A stretch of 64,000 nt of DNA, taken from T3Sed10-241 sp036796255 (GTDB lineage: Bacteria > Bacteroidota > Bacteroidia > Flavobacteriales_D > Cryomorphaceae). The stretch spans positions 4,539-68,538 of the forward strand of contig DAIRDH010000011.1 of assembly GCA_036796255.1 (NCBI GenBank), read 5' to 3'. Numbering within the stretch: the stretch's first letter is position 1; the number at the start of each line of letters is the position of its first letter. Both the position numbers and the translations under genes were made by a program. Positions 51,019 to 61,400 of the stretch are shown piece by piece. The notes beneath the pieces are model-generated. The model saw only the letters and a list, made by a program, of their open reading frames with translations. It had not been told where the DNA came from and made no database searches.

Positions 51019-52407
51019 ATGCGTTTAAGGCTTACCTTTTGTTTAATCATAACCGCTTCGGCACTTGTGGCCCAGCGCACAGTAGTGATCACTTCGCTCC
51101 CGGCAAATACGCCCTCTGAAGATCTCATTTATCTCGCTGGCTCTGCCAACGCCTGGAATCCTGGCGACCCTGCATGGTCTTTTGCGGAAGCAGAAGAGAT
51201 ACACGTTTTAAATGTTCCAGAATCAGCGCCCAATACATTTCAAGGCAAAATCACCAGAGGCAGTTGGGCCACGGTGGAAGGCAATGCAGGCGGAGGTTTT
51301 CTGCCTGACCGCTCGTTCAATTTTACGGAAAGTGACACCCTGTACATCAGCGTACTCAGCTGGGAGGGCAGTGCCCCACCAGCACCTGACCTGCCGCCCA
51401 ATGTGGTGGTGCTCGATGAGGCTTTCGATATGCCCGAGCTCAACCGTACGCGGCGCATACGGCTCTACCTGCCCAGCGATTACGATGCGCCGGGTAATGA
51501 GACACACTACCCGGTGCTCTATATGCACGACGGGCAGAACCTGTTCAGCGCGCAGGAATCTTTTGCGGGCGAGTGGGAGGTTGATGAAGCCATGTTGGCT
51601 TTTGAAGCCGATGGGTATGAGGGCGCCATCATCGTTGCCATCGACAATGGGGGCGCCCAGCGCATCAATGAATACACCCCTCACAGCCATCCCGTGTATG
51701 GGGGAGGGCAGGGGGCCGCGTACACGGAATTTATCGTGAATACGCTCAAGCCTCAAGTGGATAGCACCTACCGCACCCTTCCCGGAAGGGAGCACAGCGG
51801 CATTATGGGCAGTTCACTGGGTGGATTGATCTCGTTTTATGCCGCGATGGGCCATCAGGAGGTGTTTTCGAAAGTGGGTGTATTCTCCCCTTCATTTTGG
51901 TTCAATGACAGCATCTACACCTTTGCGGAAGCGCAGGGTAAGCAATACGACATGCAGTTTTTCTTCCTTGCCGGAGGGCAAGAGGGAGCGAGCCTGCAGC
52001 CCCAGGTGCAGCAAATGGTTGATTTGCTTGAGGATGCAGGGTTTGGTGAAGATGAGATCCAATACGACTTCGTGCCCAATGGCCAGCATTCAGAGTGGTT
52101 TTGGGCGCAGGAATTCCCCGATGCCTTTGAGTGGCTCTATATGGGCTCCAGCCTTTCGGCAAATGGGGCTGCTGCTGACCTTAAGTTCAATGTGTATCCC
52201 AATCCCACCTCCGGTACATTTGACATTATATGGCCTGAGGCGCATGGATTGCAAACCGCAGAGCTCATTGACTTGCAGGGAAGGAAACTGCGGACTTTTT
52301 ATGAAAGCCAGGCAAGGCCCGATGTAGGTGATTTGCCTGCTGGAATGTATTTACTGCGCGTGCCAGATGGCGACAGCTTCGTGATGTACAAATTGATAAA
52401 ACAGTGA
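51019..52407 (+). CDS. Esterase D-like alpha/beta hydrolase with T9SS domain
   Basis: A 462-residue secreted protein; signal peptide ending LVAQ (about 19). An N-terminal beta module (about 20-120, LIYLAGSANAWNPGDPAW) resembles a starch-binding fold. The hydrolase (about 130-375) is of the PF00756 esterase type, with YPVLYMHDGQNLFSAQ, GSSLGG at 264-269 (nucleophile Ser266) and GQHSEW (His357). Residues 388-462 are a T9SS sorting domain. It could remove acyl groups from polysaccharides. The 3' end overlaps the CotH gene by four bases (GTGA). Confidence 0.82.
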   Translation: MRLRLTFCLIITASALVAQRTVVITSLPANTPSEDLIYLAGSANAWNPGDPAWSFAEAEEIHVLNVPESAPNTFQGKITRGSWATVEGNAGGGFLPDRSFNFTESDTLYISVLSWEGSAPPAPDLPPNVVVLDEAFDMPELNRTRRIRLYLPSDYDAPGNETHYPVLYMHDGQNLFSAQESFAGEWEVDEAMLAFEADGYEGAIIVAIDNGGAQRINEYTPHSHPVYGGGQGAAYTEFIVNTLKPQVDSTYRTLPGREHSGIMGSSLGGLISFYAAMGHQEVFSKVGVFSPSFWFNDSIYTFAEAQGKQYDMQFFFLAGGQEGASLQPQVQQMVDLLEDAGFGEDEIQYDFVPNGQHSEWFWAQEFPDAFEWLYMGSSLSANGAAADLKFNVYPNPTSGTFDIIWPEAHGLQTAELIDLQGRKLRTFYESQARPDVGDLPAGMYLLRVPDGDSFVMYKLIKQ

Positions 52408-54635
52408 GGTGGCTTGCGTATATGGTTCTTCTGCTTTGCAGTAGCAATACAGTTGTGGCTCAGTCGTTAAATCCTGGCAATGGCCGCATATTTAGCATTG
52501 ACGAAATTCCGAGGGTCGATATCCTAATCGATGCCGATACCCTTGCACAGCTCTATCAGCCAGGCAACTGGTACAGCGACCATGAATACCCGGCCACCTT
52601 TGTCTGGACGGACGCGTTCAGCAGTGACACACTTCATGACATTGGCTTTCGCTTTCGCGGAAATACCTCCCGCGCCAAGCAGAAGAAATCATTCAAGGTG
52701 AGCTTCAATACCTACATTTCCGGAAGGCGTTACCACGGGCTCAAGAAGCTCAACCTGAATGCGGAGGTCAACGATCCTTCTATGATGCGCTCCTATGCAG
52801 CCTGGAAACTATACAGGGACTATGGGGTAGCGGCTTCGAGAAGCAACCATGTGGAAGTGTATGTGAATGGCGATTACTACGGACTATACCAAAATTGTGA
52901 GCACATCAATGACGATTGGGTCAAGCTGCGGTTTGGGGATGACGCAGGCAACTTGTACAAGTGCTCTTTTCCTGCCGATCTCAATTTCATTTCCAACAAT
53001 GCTGACGATTACAAACACATTCCCAACTGGTCGGATAAGCGGACCTATGAGTTGAAAACCAATGAGGAAGTGGATGATTATACCAATCTGGCCAAGCTCG
53101 TTGCCTTTTTGAATCAATCGTCCAACAACAATTTTCAGTGCAACCTGCCCGATTATTTCAATGTTTACCAGTACCTGAAAGTTGCTGCAGTTGATGTGCT
53201 TACCGGTAATTGGGATGGTTACATATGGAATGTCAACAACTATTACCTCTATGACAATCCGCTCACTGGCCGTTTTGAGTACCTGCCTTATGACCTTGAC
53301 AATACCTGGGGTATAAGCTGGATGCCATGGGACTGGAGCACCCGCAACATCTATAGCTACGGCCACGATGATCATGCACGCGTGCTTTATGACCGCCTGA
53401 TGGAAAACGACGTATATCGCAACATCTTTACTTGGCATATCAATGAATTGCTGGCAGCACATTATATATCCGAGCCAGCGCCCCAAGAGCATTTGGAAGA
53501 TATTCATGGCCAAATCATGCCTTCAGCCCTGGCAGACGGCTACCGCGATTTGGATTTCGACTGGAGCGTCGATGATTTTTTGGATGGGCTCAGTGCCTCC
53601 GCCGGGGCGCATGTTGGTTATGGGATTGCACCCTTTGCCACTTCCCGTGAAAATTCAGCGCAAGCCCAGATGAACCTGGTAAACATTGCACCCATCATCC
53701 ACGAGGTCAAAGAGGACTTTTCGGCTTTTCCCGAAGTGCTTAGCGTTCAGGTCGGGCTGGATGGCCCCGCTTGTGCCAGCCTCACCTTGAGCTGCACCGT
53801 TGATGGAGAAGTGATGCCTCCTTTGGTGGTGCTCAACCCTGGTGTGGGCACTACTTTCGAGCTGCACTTGCCTTCATTCGATGGGGAGTTTACCTATAAC
53901 ATTACTGCTTTGGGCGCCAACAATTTGAGCCGTACGGCTTGGTGCCAGGCAAGAAAGGTAGAGTACAGTGTATCCAGCCCGGGAATTTTAATCAATGAGG
54001 TGATGTCATCCAATTCTTCTACCATTGCTGATGGCCATGGCGATTACGATGATTGGATTGAGCTTTACAATGCCGCGGATTTTCCTATAAACCTTACTGA
54101 TTATCACTTGGTGGATAAGTCAGATGCACCAAGATACTGGGCATTGCCCCCAGTGACCATGGAGCCGGGTGAATTTTTACTCGTATGGGCTGATGGTGAG
54201 CCTGAGCAAGGCGCGTTGCACAGCAATTTCAGCGTAAGCGCCAGTGGAGAGGGTATATACCTGTTTCAGCGCAAAAACAATGGAATCAAAGTTGCTGATA
54301 TGGTACACGTACCGTCATGTGCTGTCGATGTGTCATGGGGCCGTGATTATGATGCCTCACCCGTGTGGATATACTTTGATACAGCCACGCCTATGGGCTC
54401 TAATGGCACATTAAGTGCGCGCGATTACAAAGGCGAACAGCAGCGCTTGCTGCTATATCCCAATCCAACAAGTGCGGAGGTGAGTTGGAACCAGCAGGCC
54501 GAGTATCGGCTTTTCGATCTTTCCGGGCGAAACCTGGCATCTGGCAAAGCGTCTTCTTTGGACATGACAGACATGGCACCGGGCTTGTTCATGTTGCACC
54601 TAGGGAATCAGGTGCACAAAGTGATCAGGCAGTAA
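52404..54635 (+). CDS. CotH-kinase family protein with lamin-tail domain and T9SS tail
   Basis: A 743-residue secreted protein beginning at GTG (MRWLAYMVLLL; signal peptide ending VVAQ). The CotH domain covers about 35-400: IGFRFRGNTSRAKQKKSFKVSF, LNAEVNDPSMMRSYAAWKLYRD, VEVYVNGDYYGLYQNCEHI and YLPYDLDNTWG, which include the family's substrate and metal residues. A lamin-tail-like domain (about 530-640, ILINEVMSSNSSTI...DDWIELYN) and a T9SS sorting domain (about 675-743) follow. Secreted CotH proteins phosphorylate or bind surface proteins; the target is unknown. Translationally coupled to the esterase. Confidence 0.85.
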   Translation: MRWLAYMVLLLCSSNTVVAQSLNPGNGRIFSIDEIPRVDILIDADTLAQLYQPGNWYSDHEYPATFVWTDAFSSDTLHDIGFRFRGNTSRAKQKKSFKVSFNTYISGRRYHGLKKLNLNAEVNDPSMMRSYAAWKLYRDYGVAASRSNHVEVYVNGDYYGLYQNCEHINDDWVKLRFGDDAGNLYKCSFPADLNFISNNADDYKHIPNWSDKRTYELKTNEEVDDYTNLAKLVAFLNQSSNNNFQCNLPDYFNVYQYLKVAAVDVLTGNWDGYIWNVNNYYLYDNPLTGRFEYLPYDLDNTWGISWMPWDWSTRNIYSYGHDDHARVLYDRLMENDVYRNIFTWHINELLAAHYISEPAPQEHLEDIHGQIMPSALADGYRDLDFDWSVDDFLDGLSASAGAHVGYGIAPFATSRENSAQAQMNLVNIAPIIHEVKEDFSAFPEVLSVQVGLDGPACASLTLSCTVDGEVMPPLVVLNPGVGTTFELHLPSFDGEFTYNITALGANNLSRTAWCQARKVEYSVSSPGILINEVMSSNSSTIADGHGDYDDWIELYNAADFPINLTDYHLVDKSDAPRYWALPPVTMEPGEFLLVWADGEPEQGALHSNFSVSASGEGIYLFQRKNNGIKVADMVHVPSCAVDVSWGRDYDASPVWIYFDTATPMGSNGTLSARDYKGEQQRLLLYPNPTSAEVSWNQQAEYRLFDLSGRNLASGKASSLDMTDMAPGLFMLHLGNQVHKVIRQ

Positions 54636-55238
54636 GCATGACTTCTGAGCGCATTTCTGTAAAATGGACCATTTCCGAAATCCTGCAGTGTATTTATCAC
54701 CTTAATTAATGCTGTCTTCGATTGTATTGGCTTTTCCTCAGCATCAATGCTGTGCGCTGGCCGCATTGTTAAGTGGTGAGGGGTGATGGGCCAAATTATC
54801 CAAATGCTCCTGTTACAACATTACTACTTCATTTCAAATAAGTCGTGGCAAATGGTGCATTGCCATTGCTTCGGGAGCTTCTTGAAGACTGGAATCACAA
54901 TCGCCTGAGATTCTAATGTTGATCACGACAAGGTTAAAGTACTCGTAGTCAATTGAATGTTGAGATTACTGAAAATCAGAGCGCCCGGCCATTGATTATG
55001 CCTTTCGTTGTTACATTGCTTTCGAAGATGTGCGGGTAGGCCACTTGAGGTCATGGACTCATATACATGCAGGCTTTCCTGGATTCGTACGACTTCAATT
55101 TTCCTACATCATTTTTTTTTGAGCCCTTGTTAATACTTTGTTGCGCTAGTGTTCAGTTTTTTAAGAATGTGAAAGCACAGTAGGGGTATGTAAGAGTGCA
55201 AGTGTGCCTCATTTTTTTCTTCATTTCTCTTTGGTGAG
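54636..55238. other. Gene-free region between CotH gene and amylase operon
   Basis: About 600 bases without a plausible gene on either strand; only short frames with poor starts are seen. It is AT-rich with several T-runs toward the right. No tRNA, hairpin terminator or mobile-element end was recognised. It may hold the long upstream region of the amylase gene or a decayed gene. Confidence 0.35.
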
Positions 55239-55278
55239 AATCAGTTTATAGTGTATTTTTGACACTATAACACTGATT
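55239..55278. promoter_or_regulatory. Glucan-regulon operator 3, best copy, upstream of alpha-amylase
   Basis: TTATAGTGT (55246-55254), spacer ATTTTTG, ACACTATAA (55262-55270): nine-base perfect arms around a seven-base spacer. They extend by AATCAGT/ACTGATT beyond one unpaired base on each side or a bulge. The dyad ends 14 bases before the amylase ATG. It gives the clearest form of the GTGT-N7-ACAC motif. Confidence 0.65.
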
Positions 55279-55291
55279 TAATCTTTTAACA

Positions 55292-58287
55292 ATGAAAAAC
55301 ATTTTACTGACAGTCATTGGGTTGTGTGTGTTTTTAGGTTTGGGAGCACAGGTTACGCTCGACCCACCTTTCCCAACGCAGGATGATGAAGTGACCATCA
55401 CTTTCAACGCCACACAAGGCAATGGGGGGCTGACTGGTGTGGTGCCTGTATACATGCATACGGGGGTGATTTTGGAAGGTGAAACTGGTTGGCAAAATGT
55501 GCAAGGCAACTGGGGTACTGCTGATCCCAATGTAGTGATGACCTTCCTAGGTCCGAATATCCATACCAAAACTATTAATATCAGTGAGTTTTATGGGCTA
55601 CAACCGGGCGATGTGGTACAGCAACTGGCCTTTGTATTTCGCAATGCAGGTGGTACGCTCGAAGGCAAAACAGCCGATGGCGGGGATATCTTTGTTGACA
55701 TTTTTCAAGCTGGTTTCAATGCTGGAATCACTGCTCCTGTAGCGCCTGAGGTGCTGCTTGACTTTCCTGGCAACTTCACATTTACCGGACAGACCAATGA
55801 GGCTTCGACCATTACTTTGTACCGNNNNNNNNNNNNNNNNNNNNNNNNNNNNNNNNNNNNNNNNNNNNNNNNNNNNNNNNNNNNNNNNNNNNNNNNNNNN
55901 NNNNNNNNNNNNNNNNNNNNNNNNGCAACTTCACATTTACCGGACAGACCAATGAGGCTTCGACCATTACTTTGTACCGCGACGATGTTAGTTTGAGCAG
56001 TGCGTCATCAGTGACCTCGCTTGCAACACAGGTCGACTTTTCGACATTGCCTACAGGGCAATACTGGCTTTGGATGGAGGCTGAAAGCGACGATAATGGC
56101 GAAATCCTGACCGATTCAACCTATGTGATTCTGCAGGGCCCACCGCAAGTGCAAGCAGCGCCTCCGGGCACCATTGACGGAATCAACTATATTGACGACA
56201 ACACGGTGGTTTTGCAATTGCATGCACCGCTCAAGGATTATGTATACGTGCTGGGTGACTTCAACAACTGGCAGTTTAACCCGGATTACTTTTGCAAGAA
56301 AACGCCAAGCGGTGATCGCTGGTGGGTGCAAATCAACGACCTGGTGCCGAATGTAGAGTACCGTTTTCAGTACTCCATTGATCAGGAAGACCTGCGCATT
56401 GCAGATATCTACACCCACAAGATTCTCGACCCCTGGAATGACCCATGGATCGGTGAGGACCGCTATCCTGGTTTGATTGAATATCCTACAGGATTGACCA
56501 ATCAGATTGTTTCGGTTTTGGAAACCAACCAGCAGCCTTACCCCTGGGTGGTGGAAGATTTCCAAAGACCACCCAAAGAGCGGCTGATGATTTATGAACT
56601 CCTCGTTCGTGACTTTACTGAAGCACGCACTTTTGAGGCGCTTATCGATACCCTCGACTACCTTGAAAATCTGGGTGTAAATGCGATTGAATTGATGCCT
56701 ATCAATGAATTTGAAGGCAATGAAAGCTGGGGGTACAATCCATCATTCTACTTTGCAGTTGATAAATACTACGGGCCGGCTGATGACCTCAAGCGTTTTA
56801 TTGACGAATGCCACATGCGTGGAATTGCGGTCATTGTTGATGTGGTTTTCAACCATTCTTTCGGACAAAATCCGCAATTGCGCATGTATTCAGAGAATGG
56901 CCCAGCCGGGCCTCCACTTCCTACCAACCCATGGTACAACGTGGTTCCCAAACACCCCTTCAATGTGGGGTATGATTACAACCATGACTCACCGGATGTG
57001 CAGGCATTTATGAAACGCAACATGCACTTCTGGATTGAAGAATTCAAGGTTGATGGTTACCGTTTTGACCTCAGTAAGGGCTTTACCCAAAATAACACCC
57101 TGGGCAATGTGGGTGCCTGGAATCAGTTTGACCAAAGCCGTGTAAACCATTGGTCGCGCATCAGGGATGAAATCTATGAAGTGGATGATGAGGTCTACCT
57201 CATTCTGGAGCACCTTGGTGACAATCCCGAAGAGACCGTACTTGCAAACAATGGCTTCATGTTGTGGGGCGGAATTCACAACCAGGCCAATGAATCGACC
57301 ATGGGTTACAATGGCAACATCAACAGCGCGAGTTATCAAAACCGTGGCTGGAATGAGCCCAACCTTGTGAGCTACATTGAAAGCCATGACGAAGAGCGCC
57401 TGATGTTCAAAAACCTGGCCTTTGGAAATCAGGCCAATCCTGAACACGATGTGAGGGACCTCGAAGTGGCGCTTTCAAGAATGGAAGCCATGATGGCCAT
57501 CCACACCCCCTTGGTCGGTCCAAAGATGTTTTGGCAATTTGCAGAACTCGGTTACGATTACAGCATCAATCACTGTCCGGATGGCACGATCAATGAAGAT
57601 TGCAGAACCGCAAATAAACCTGTGCGTTGGGACTATTTCGCAGTTCCTGAGCGCCAGAGGCTCTACAGGGTTACTGCTGCCATCAATAAGTTGAAGACCC
57701 AGAATGAAGCTTTTTCTTCTACAAACTTCACATGGGATGCCGCAGGACAAGGAAAGCGCCTCATCATTCAGCACAGCAGTATGGATGTTGTAATCATCGC
57801 AAATTTCAGTGTGAATACTATTAACATGGTCCCCGGATTTACCCAAACGGGAACTTGGTATGATTACTTCAGCGGCGAATCAATTGTAGAGAACAACCTT
57901 CAGAATGCATTCGAACTGCAACCCGGAGAGTACCGGGTTTACACCACCGTTCAGCTTGAAACGCCTGACCTGAGTTTCGTGACCAATACAGATGATGCGG
58001 GTAGCAGGAACAAGGGCATTGCAATGACCGCCTATCCAAACCCTTTCGCAGACCAAACGCAGGTATCTTTTACCCTGGAGCAGGCGCAAAATGTACAGAT
58101 CAGGGTATTGGATTTGAATGGACGTGAGGTTGCCAACCTGGGAAGTGGCATGCGGGCTGCAGGTCACCACATGGTGCGCTGGAATGGTGATAGCAATACA
58201 GGAGGGCAGTGCAAGAGTGGAATCTATATTGTTCAGTTGATTACCGATAGTGCTGTAGGCGCGGCAAAGGTAATGATACAGAGGTAG
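55292..58287 (+). CDS. T9SS alpha-amylase (GH13), interrupted by an assembly gap
   Basis: If the 100 N and one copy of the 55-base flank are removed, the frame is continuous and encodes 946 residues. Signal peptide ending LGAQ (about 20). An N-terminal domain (20-150) contains GNWGTADPNVVMTF and LAFVFRNAGG, followed by a CBM48/E-set-like module (VYVLGDFNNWQFNPDYF) and the GH13 barrel. The catalytic Asp is in VDGYRFDLSKG (about 541), the Glu in LILEHLGDN (about 588) and the Asp in IESHDEER (about 648). The last 80 residues are a T9SS domain. It should degrade starch outside the cell. Confidence 0.85.
55770..55979. other. Scaffold gap: 100 N flanked by an exact 55-base duplication
   Basis: Bases 55770-55824 and 55925-55979 are identical over 55 bases, on either side of N at 55825-55924. 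Collapsing the two copies restores the amylase reading frame. An assembler overlap of k = 55 left unmerged during scaffolding is the simplest explanation. Confidence 0.85.
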
Positions 58288-58311
58288 TTAATTGCAGGAT
58301 TAATTTTTAAT

Positions 58312-58330
58312 AAGTGTTCGCTTAACACAA
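58312..58330. promoter_or_regulatory. Glucan-regulon operator 4, upstream of susC
   Basis: AAGTGT-TCGCTTA-ACACAA keeps the GTGT-N7-ACAC core. A -7-like TTAATTTG starts at 58342, 21 bases from the dyad centre, similar to the spacing at the transporter site. Confidence 0.55.
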
Positions 58331-58434
58331 AACAAAAAATGTTAATTTGGCCCTGTGAAAAGGACAGCTTATTCTTTTTTGGCTGCGACCACGATGCTTG
58401 AAATGATAAATTCAATGGGGCTCTGCTCCAATTA

Positions 58435-61400
58435 ATGAAACCAACAACACACAAGATGAGAGCTTACGCTAGTCACGTAATTATTGCACTCGGAACCTTA
58501 CTCATGGCCTTTACGGTTCATGCACAAACCGTGGTAGGAACCGTTTATGATGAAAATGGCCAACCCATGCCAGGAGTAACGGTGCGCGTAGATGGCACCA
58601 GTACTGGAGATGCTTCCGACCTTGATGGAAAGTACACCATTAATAACGTACCTGTAGGTGCCCAAAGTTTGATTTTTACCTTCATTGGTTATAAGCAAAC
58701 CCGACAGCAGGTCAACGTGCCTCCTTCAGGACAGGTGGTAGCAAACCAAAAGATGGAACTTGACCTGGCGGTGCTCGATGAGTTTGTCGTGGTTGGCTAC
58801 GGTGTTCAGCGCAAGCGTGAGGTGACCGGTTCCATTACCAAAGTGGATGCTAAAAAGATCAGAGATATTCCGACACCCAGTTTTGAAGCTGGATTGCAAG
58901 GTAAAGCTGCAGGTGTGCAGGTTACCACAGGAAGCGGATTGGCAGGATCTGCGTCAGTTGTGCGCATACGTGGTATCGCTTCCATCTCTGCCGCAGGAGA
59001 CCCGCTCTATGTGGTAGATGGTATCCCTATCACCCAGGATTTCTTTTTGAACGCCAACCGTGGCGCGATGAATAACAATCCTTTGGCCACGATCAACCCC
59101 AATGATATTGAAAGTGTGGAAGTGCTCAAAGATGCGGCGGCAACAGGTATTTACGGAAGTAGGGGTGCCAATGGCGTAATCTTGGTGACCACCAAAAGAG
59201 GCACTGGCAAGGGCTGGAAGCACAACGTCGACACACGACATGGTATTTCAGTTCCTACAGCACGCCCCAACATGCTCAATAGCAGTGAATATCTGCAGCT
59301 TTATCAAGAGGCCTGGGAAAATGATGGCAATGTGGGACTGGCCAGCCTGCCTGGTGGTATTTCCTGGGATCAGGCCCGCCGCACCAATACGGATTGGGTA
59401 GACGAAACAGTAGGGGTTGGATTTAAGCAAGCTTATAACTACTCAGCGCAATATGGCGGCAAGGATTTCAGTGCTTTTGGATCAATTGGCTATGATGACA
59501 ATGGCAGCTATCTGATCGGAAACTCCTATGAGCGAACTTCTATCCGAACCAATTTTACCTACACAGGTTTCAAAAATCTTGAGATCACAGCGAGTCTATC
59601 CTTGAGCCGCGGTGTGAACAACAGGGTGGATGCCGCATGGAGCGGTGGCCTTGGAGCGGCAATGTCTAATGCCCTGCCTATTTACCCCATTCTGTATTCT
59701 GACACGGTACGCAATACCTCAGGAGATATCCTATATCTTCCAGGAGATTACTGGGACCAGGGAGCAAATCCTGTGCGCCAACGTGAATTGCAAGACTGGC
59801 GTACCACTGAAACAAGGACCATCAACAATGTCAACATACAGTGGACGCCAATAAAGAATCTCTTTGTGCAAGCCTATGTGGGCTATGACTACATGGACCT
59901 GAGGGATGATAAGTTCATTGATCCCCGACTGCTCAATGGGCAAAGGAATTCAACGGTCTCACCATTGGCTGAAAGGTGGCCTACCTGGGTGAACAATGTG
60001 AACAGCAATGCAACAGCAACTTATATTCATGACATCAATGAAGACCATAGCCTTACTTACATGGTTGGAGTGGAGTCGCAGCAAAGCACAACGCGGGCTG
60101 CCAACCGTCTATGGAGGCAAGACCAATTCGTGAATGGCTCATTTAGAGACAACCCGAATCTTCTTTCAAATAATTTCGTCCCAGAACGTATTACTGAGGG
60201 AGGAGATACGATTGCTGCAATCCCGGGCTACCTTTCAGATGGCAGCCGATTTGAGCGGTTTACCTTTATAAGTACCTTTGCCAGGGTAAATTACTCTTTC
60301 AAGAATAAATACTTTGCCCAGGTCACTGCGCGTATCGACGGATCCTCTCGCTTTGGCGAAAACAACCGCTTCGGATCTTTTCCAGCAGTATCGGGTGGAT
60401 GGATAATAAGTGACGAAGACTTTATGAAAGGCTTTGAAAAGTTGAGTTTTTTAAAGCTTCGCGCGGGCTGGGGTATTACTGGCAACGCGGCTATTCCGAA
60501 CTACCAGCAGTATGGATTTTATAATATTCGACGTAACGGATACAATGGAGAAGACTTTAGATTTCTTGCCGTTCGACCCAACCCTGATATAAGGTGGGAA
60601 ACTTCGAATGTATTTGACATATCAATTGAGTCTGGTTGGTTCGATGACCGGATTACCTCCACCCTTTCATTTTATTGGAAGCAAACTACGGATGTATTGC
60701 TAAACATCACCCCGCAACCTTCCACTGGATTTGGGAATTTCTGGGACAATGTGGGCCAAATCGATAACAGGGGCGTGGAGTTTGAGGTAAGCGCCATTGT
60801 TATGGAGCGCGAACGTTTTATGTGGAGGATGGATTTCAACGCAGCGTATAATTACAATGAAATCGTGAGCATAGGCAATTACACGCCCGATGCAGTGAGT
60901 GGCGGCACCAACGATACACGCGTTGTGGTGGGCAAACCCGTAGGAACCAATTTCCTGGTGCAGCATGTAGGCGTTGATCCCGAAACCGGAAGGAATATCT
61001 ACCTGGATGGTGACGGAAACCAAACCAACAATTGGGATCCGATGAACAGGGTTCCGATCGGTCGCGTGCTTCCTCTGGCTGTGGGTGGATTAACCAATAC
61101 CTTTACTTTCGGACGCTTTGATGTGGGACTTGTGATGGTATTCAACCTTGGCAGTGACATTTACGACAGTTCATCCAAACGGCAATTGGGTGTGGTAACC
61201 GATTGGAACATGCGCGACGAAGTTTTCGACAGGTGGCGTCAACCGGGCGATCAGGCTGAATTCGCTCAACTCTCTCTTCAACCAGAAAATTATGGTGTTG
61301 GAGATCCATTCCAGTTGAATACCACGCAGTGGTTGCATCCTGGGGACTATTTGCGCCTGCGCCGACTCAGCGTGGCTTACAATGTACCTGCTTTCAAAAT

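Noticed and set aside
54636..55238. Degraded gene or RNA gene in the long intergenic region
   Set aside because: No conserved motif, hairpin series or tRNA-like fold could be found by eye on either strand.
55825..55924. Possible transposon insertion in the amylase gene
   Set aside because: The flanking 55-base identity is far longer than insertion target duplications and equals a common assembly overlap length. Collapsing it restores the frame.
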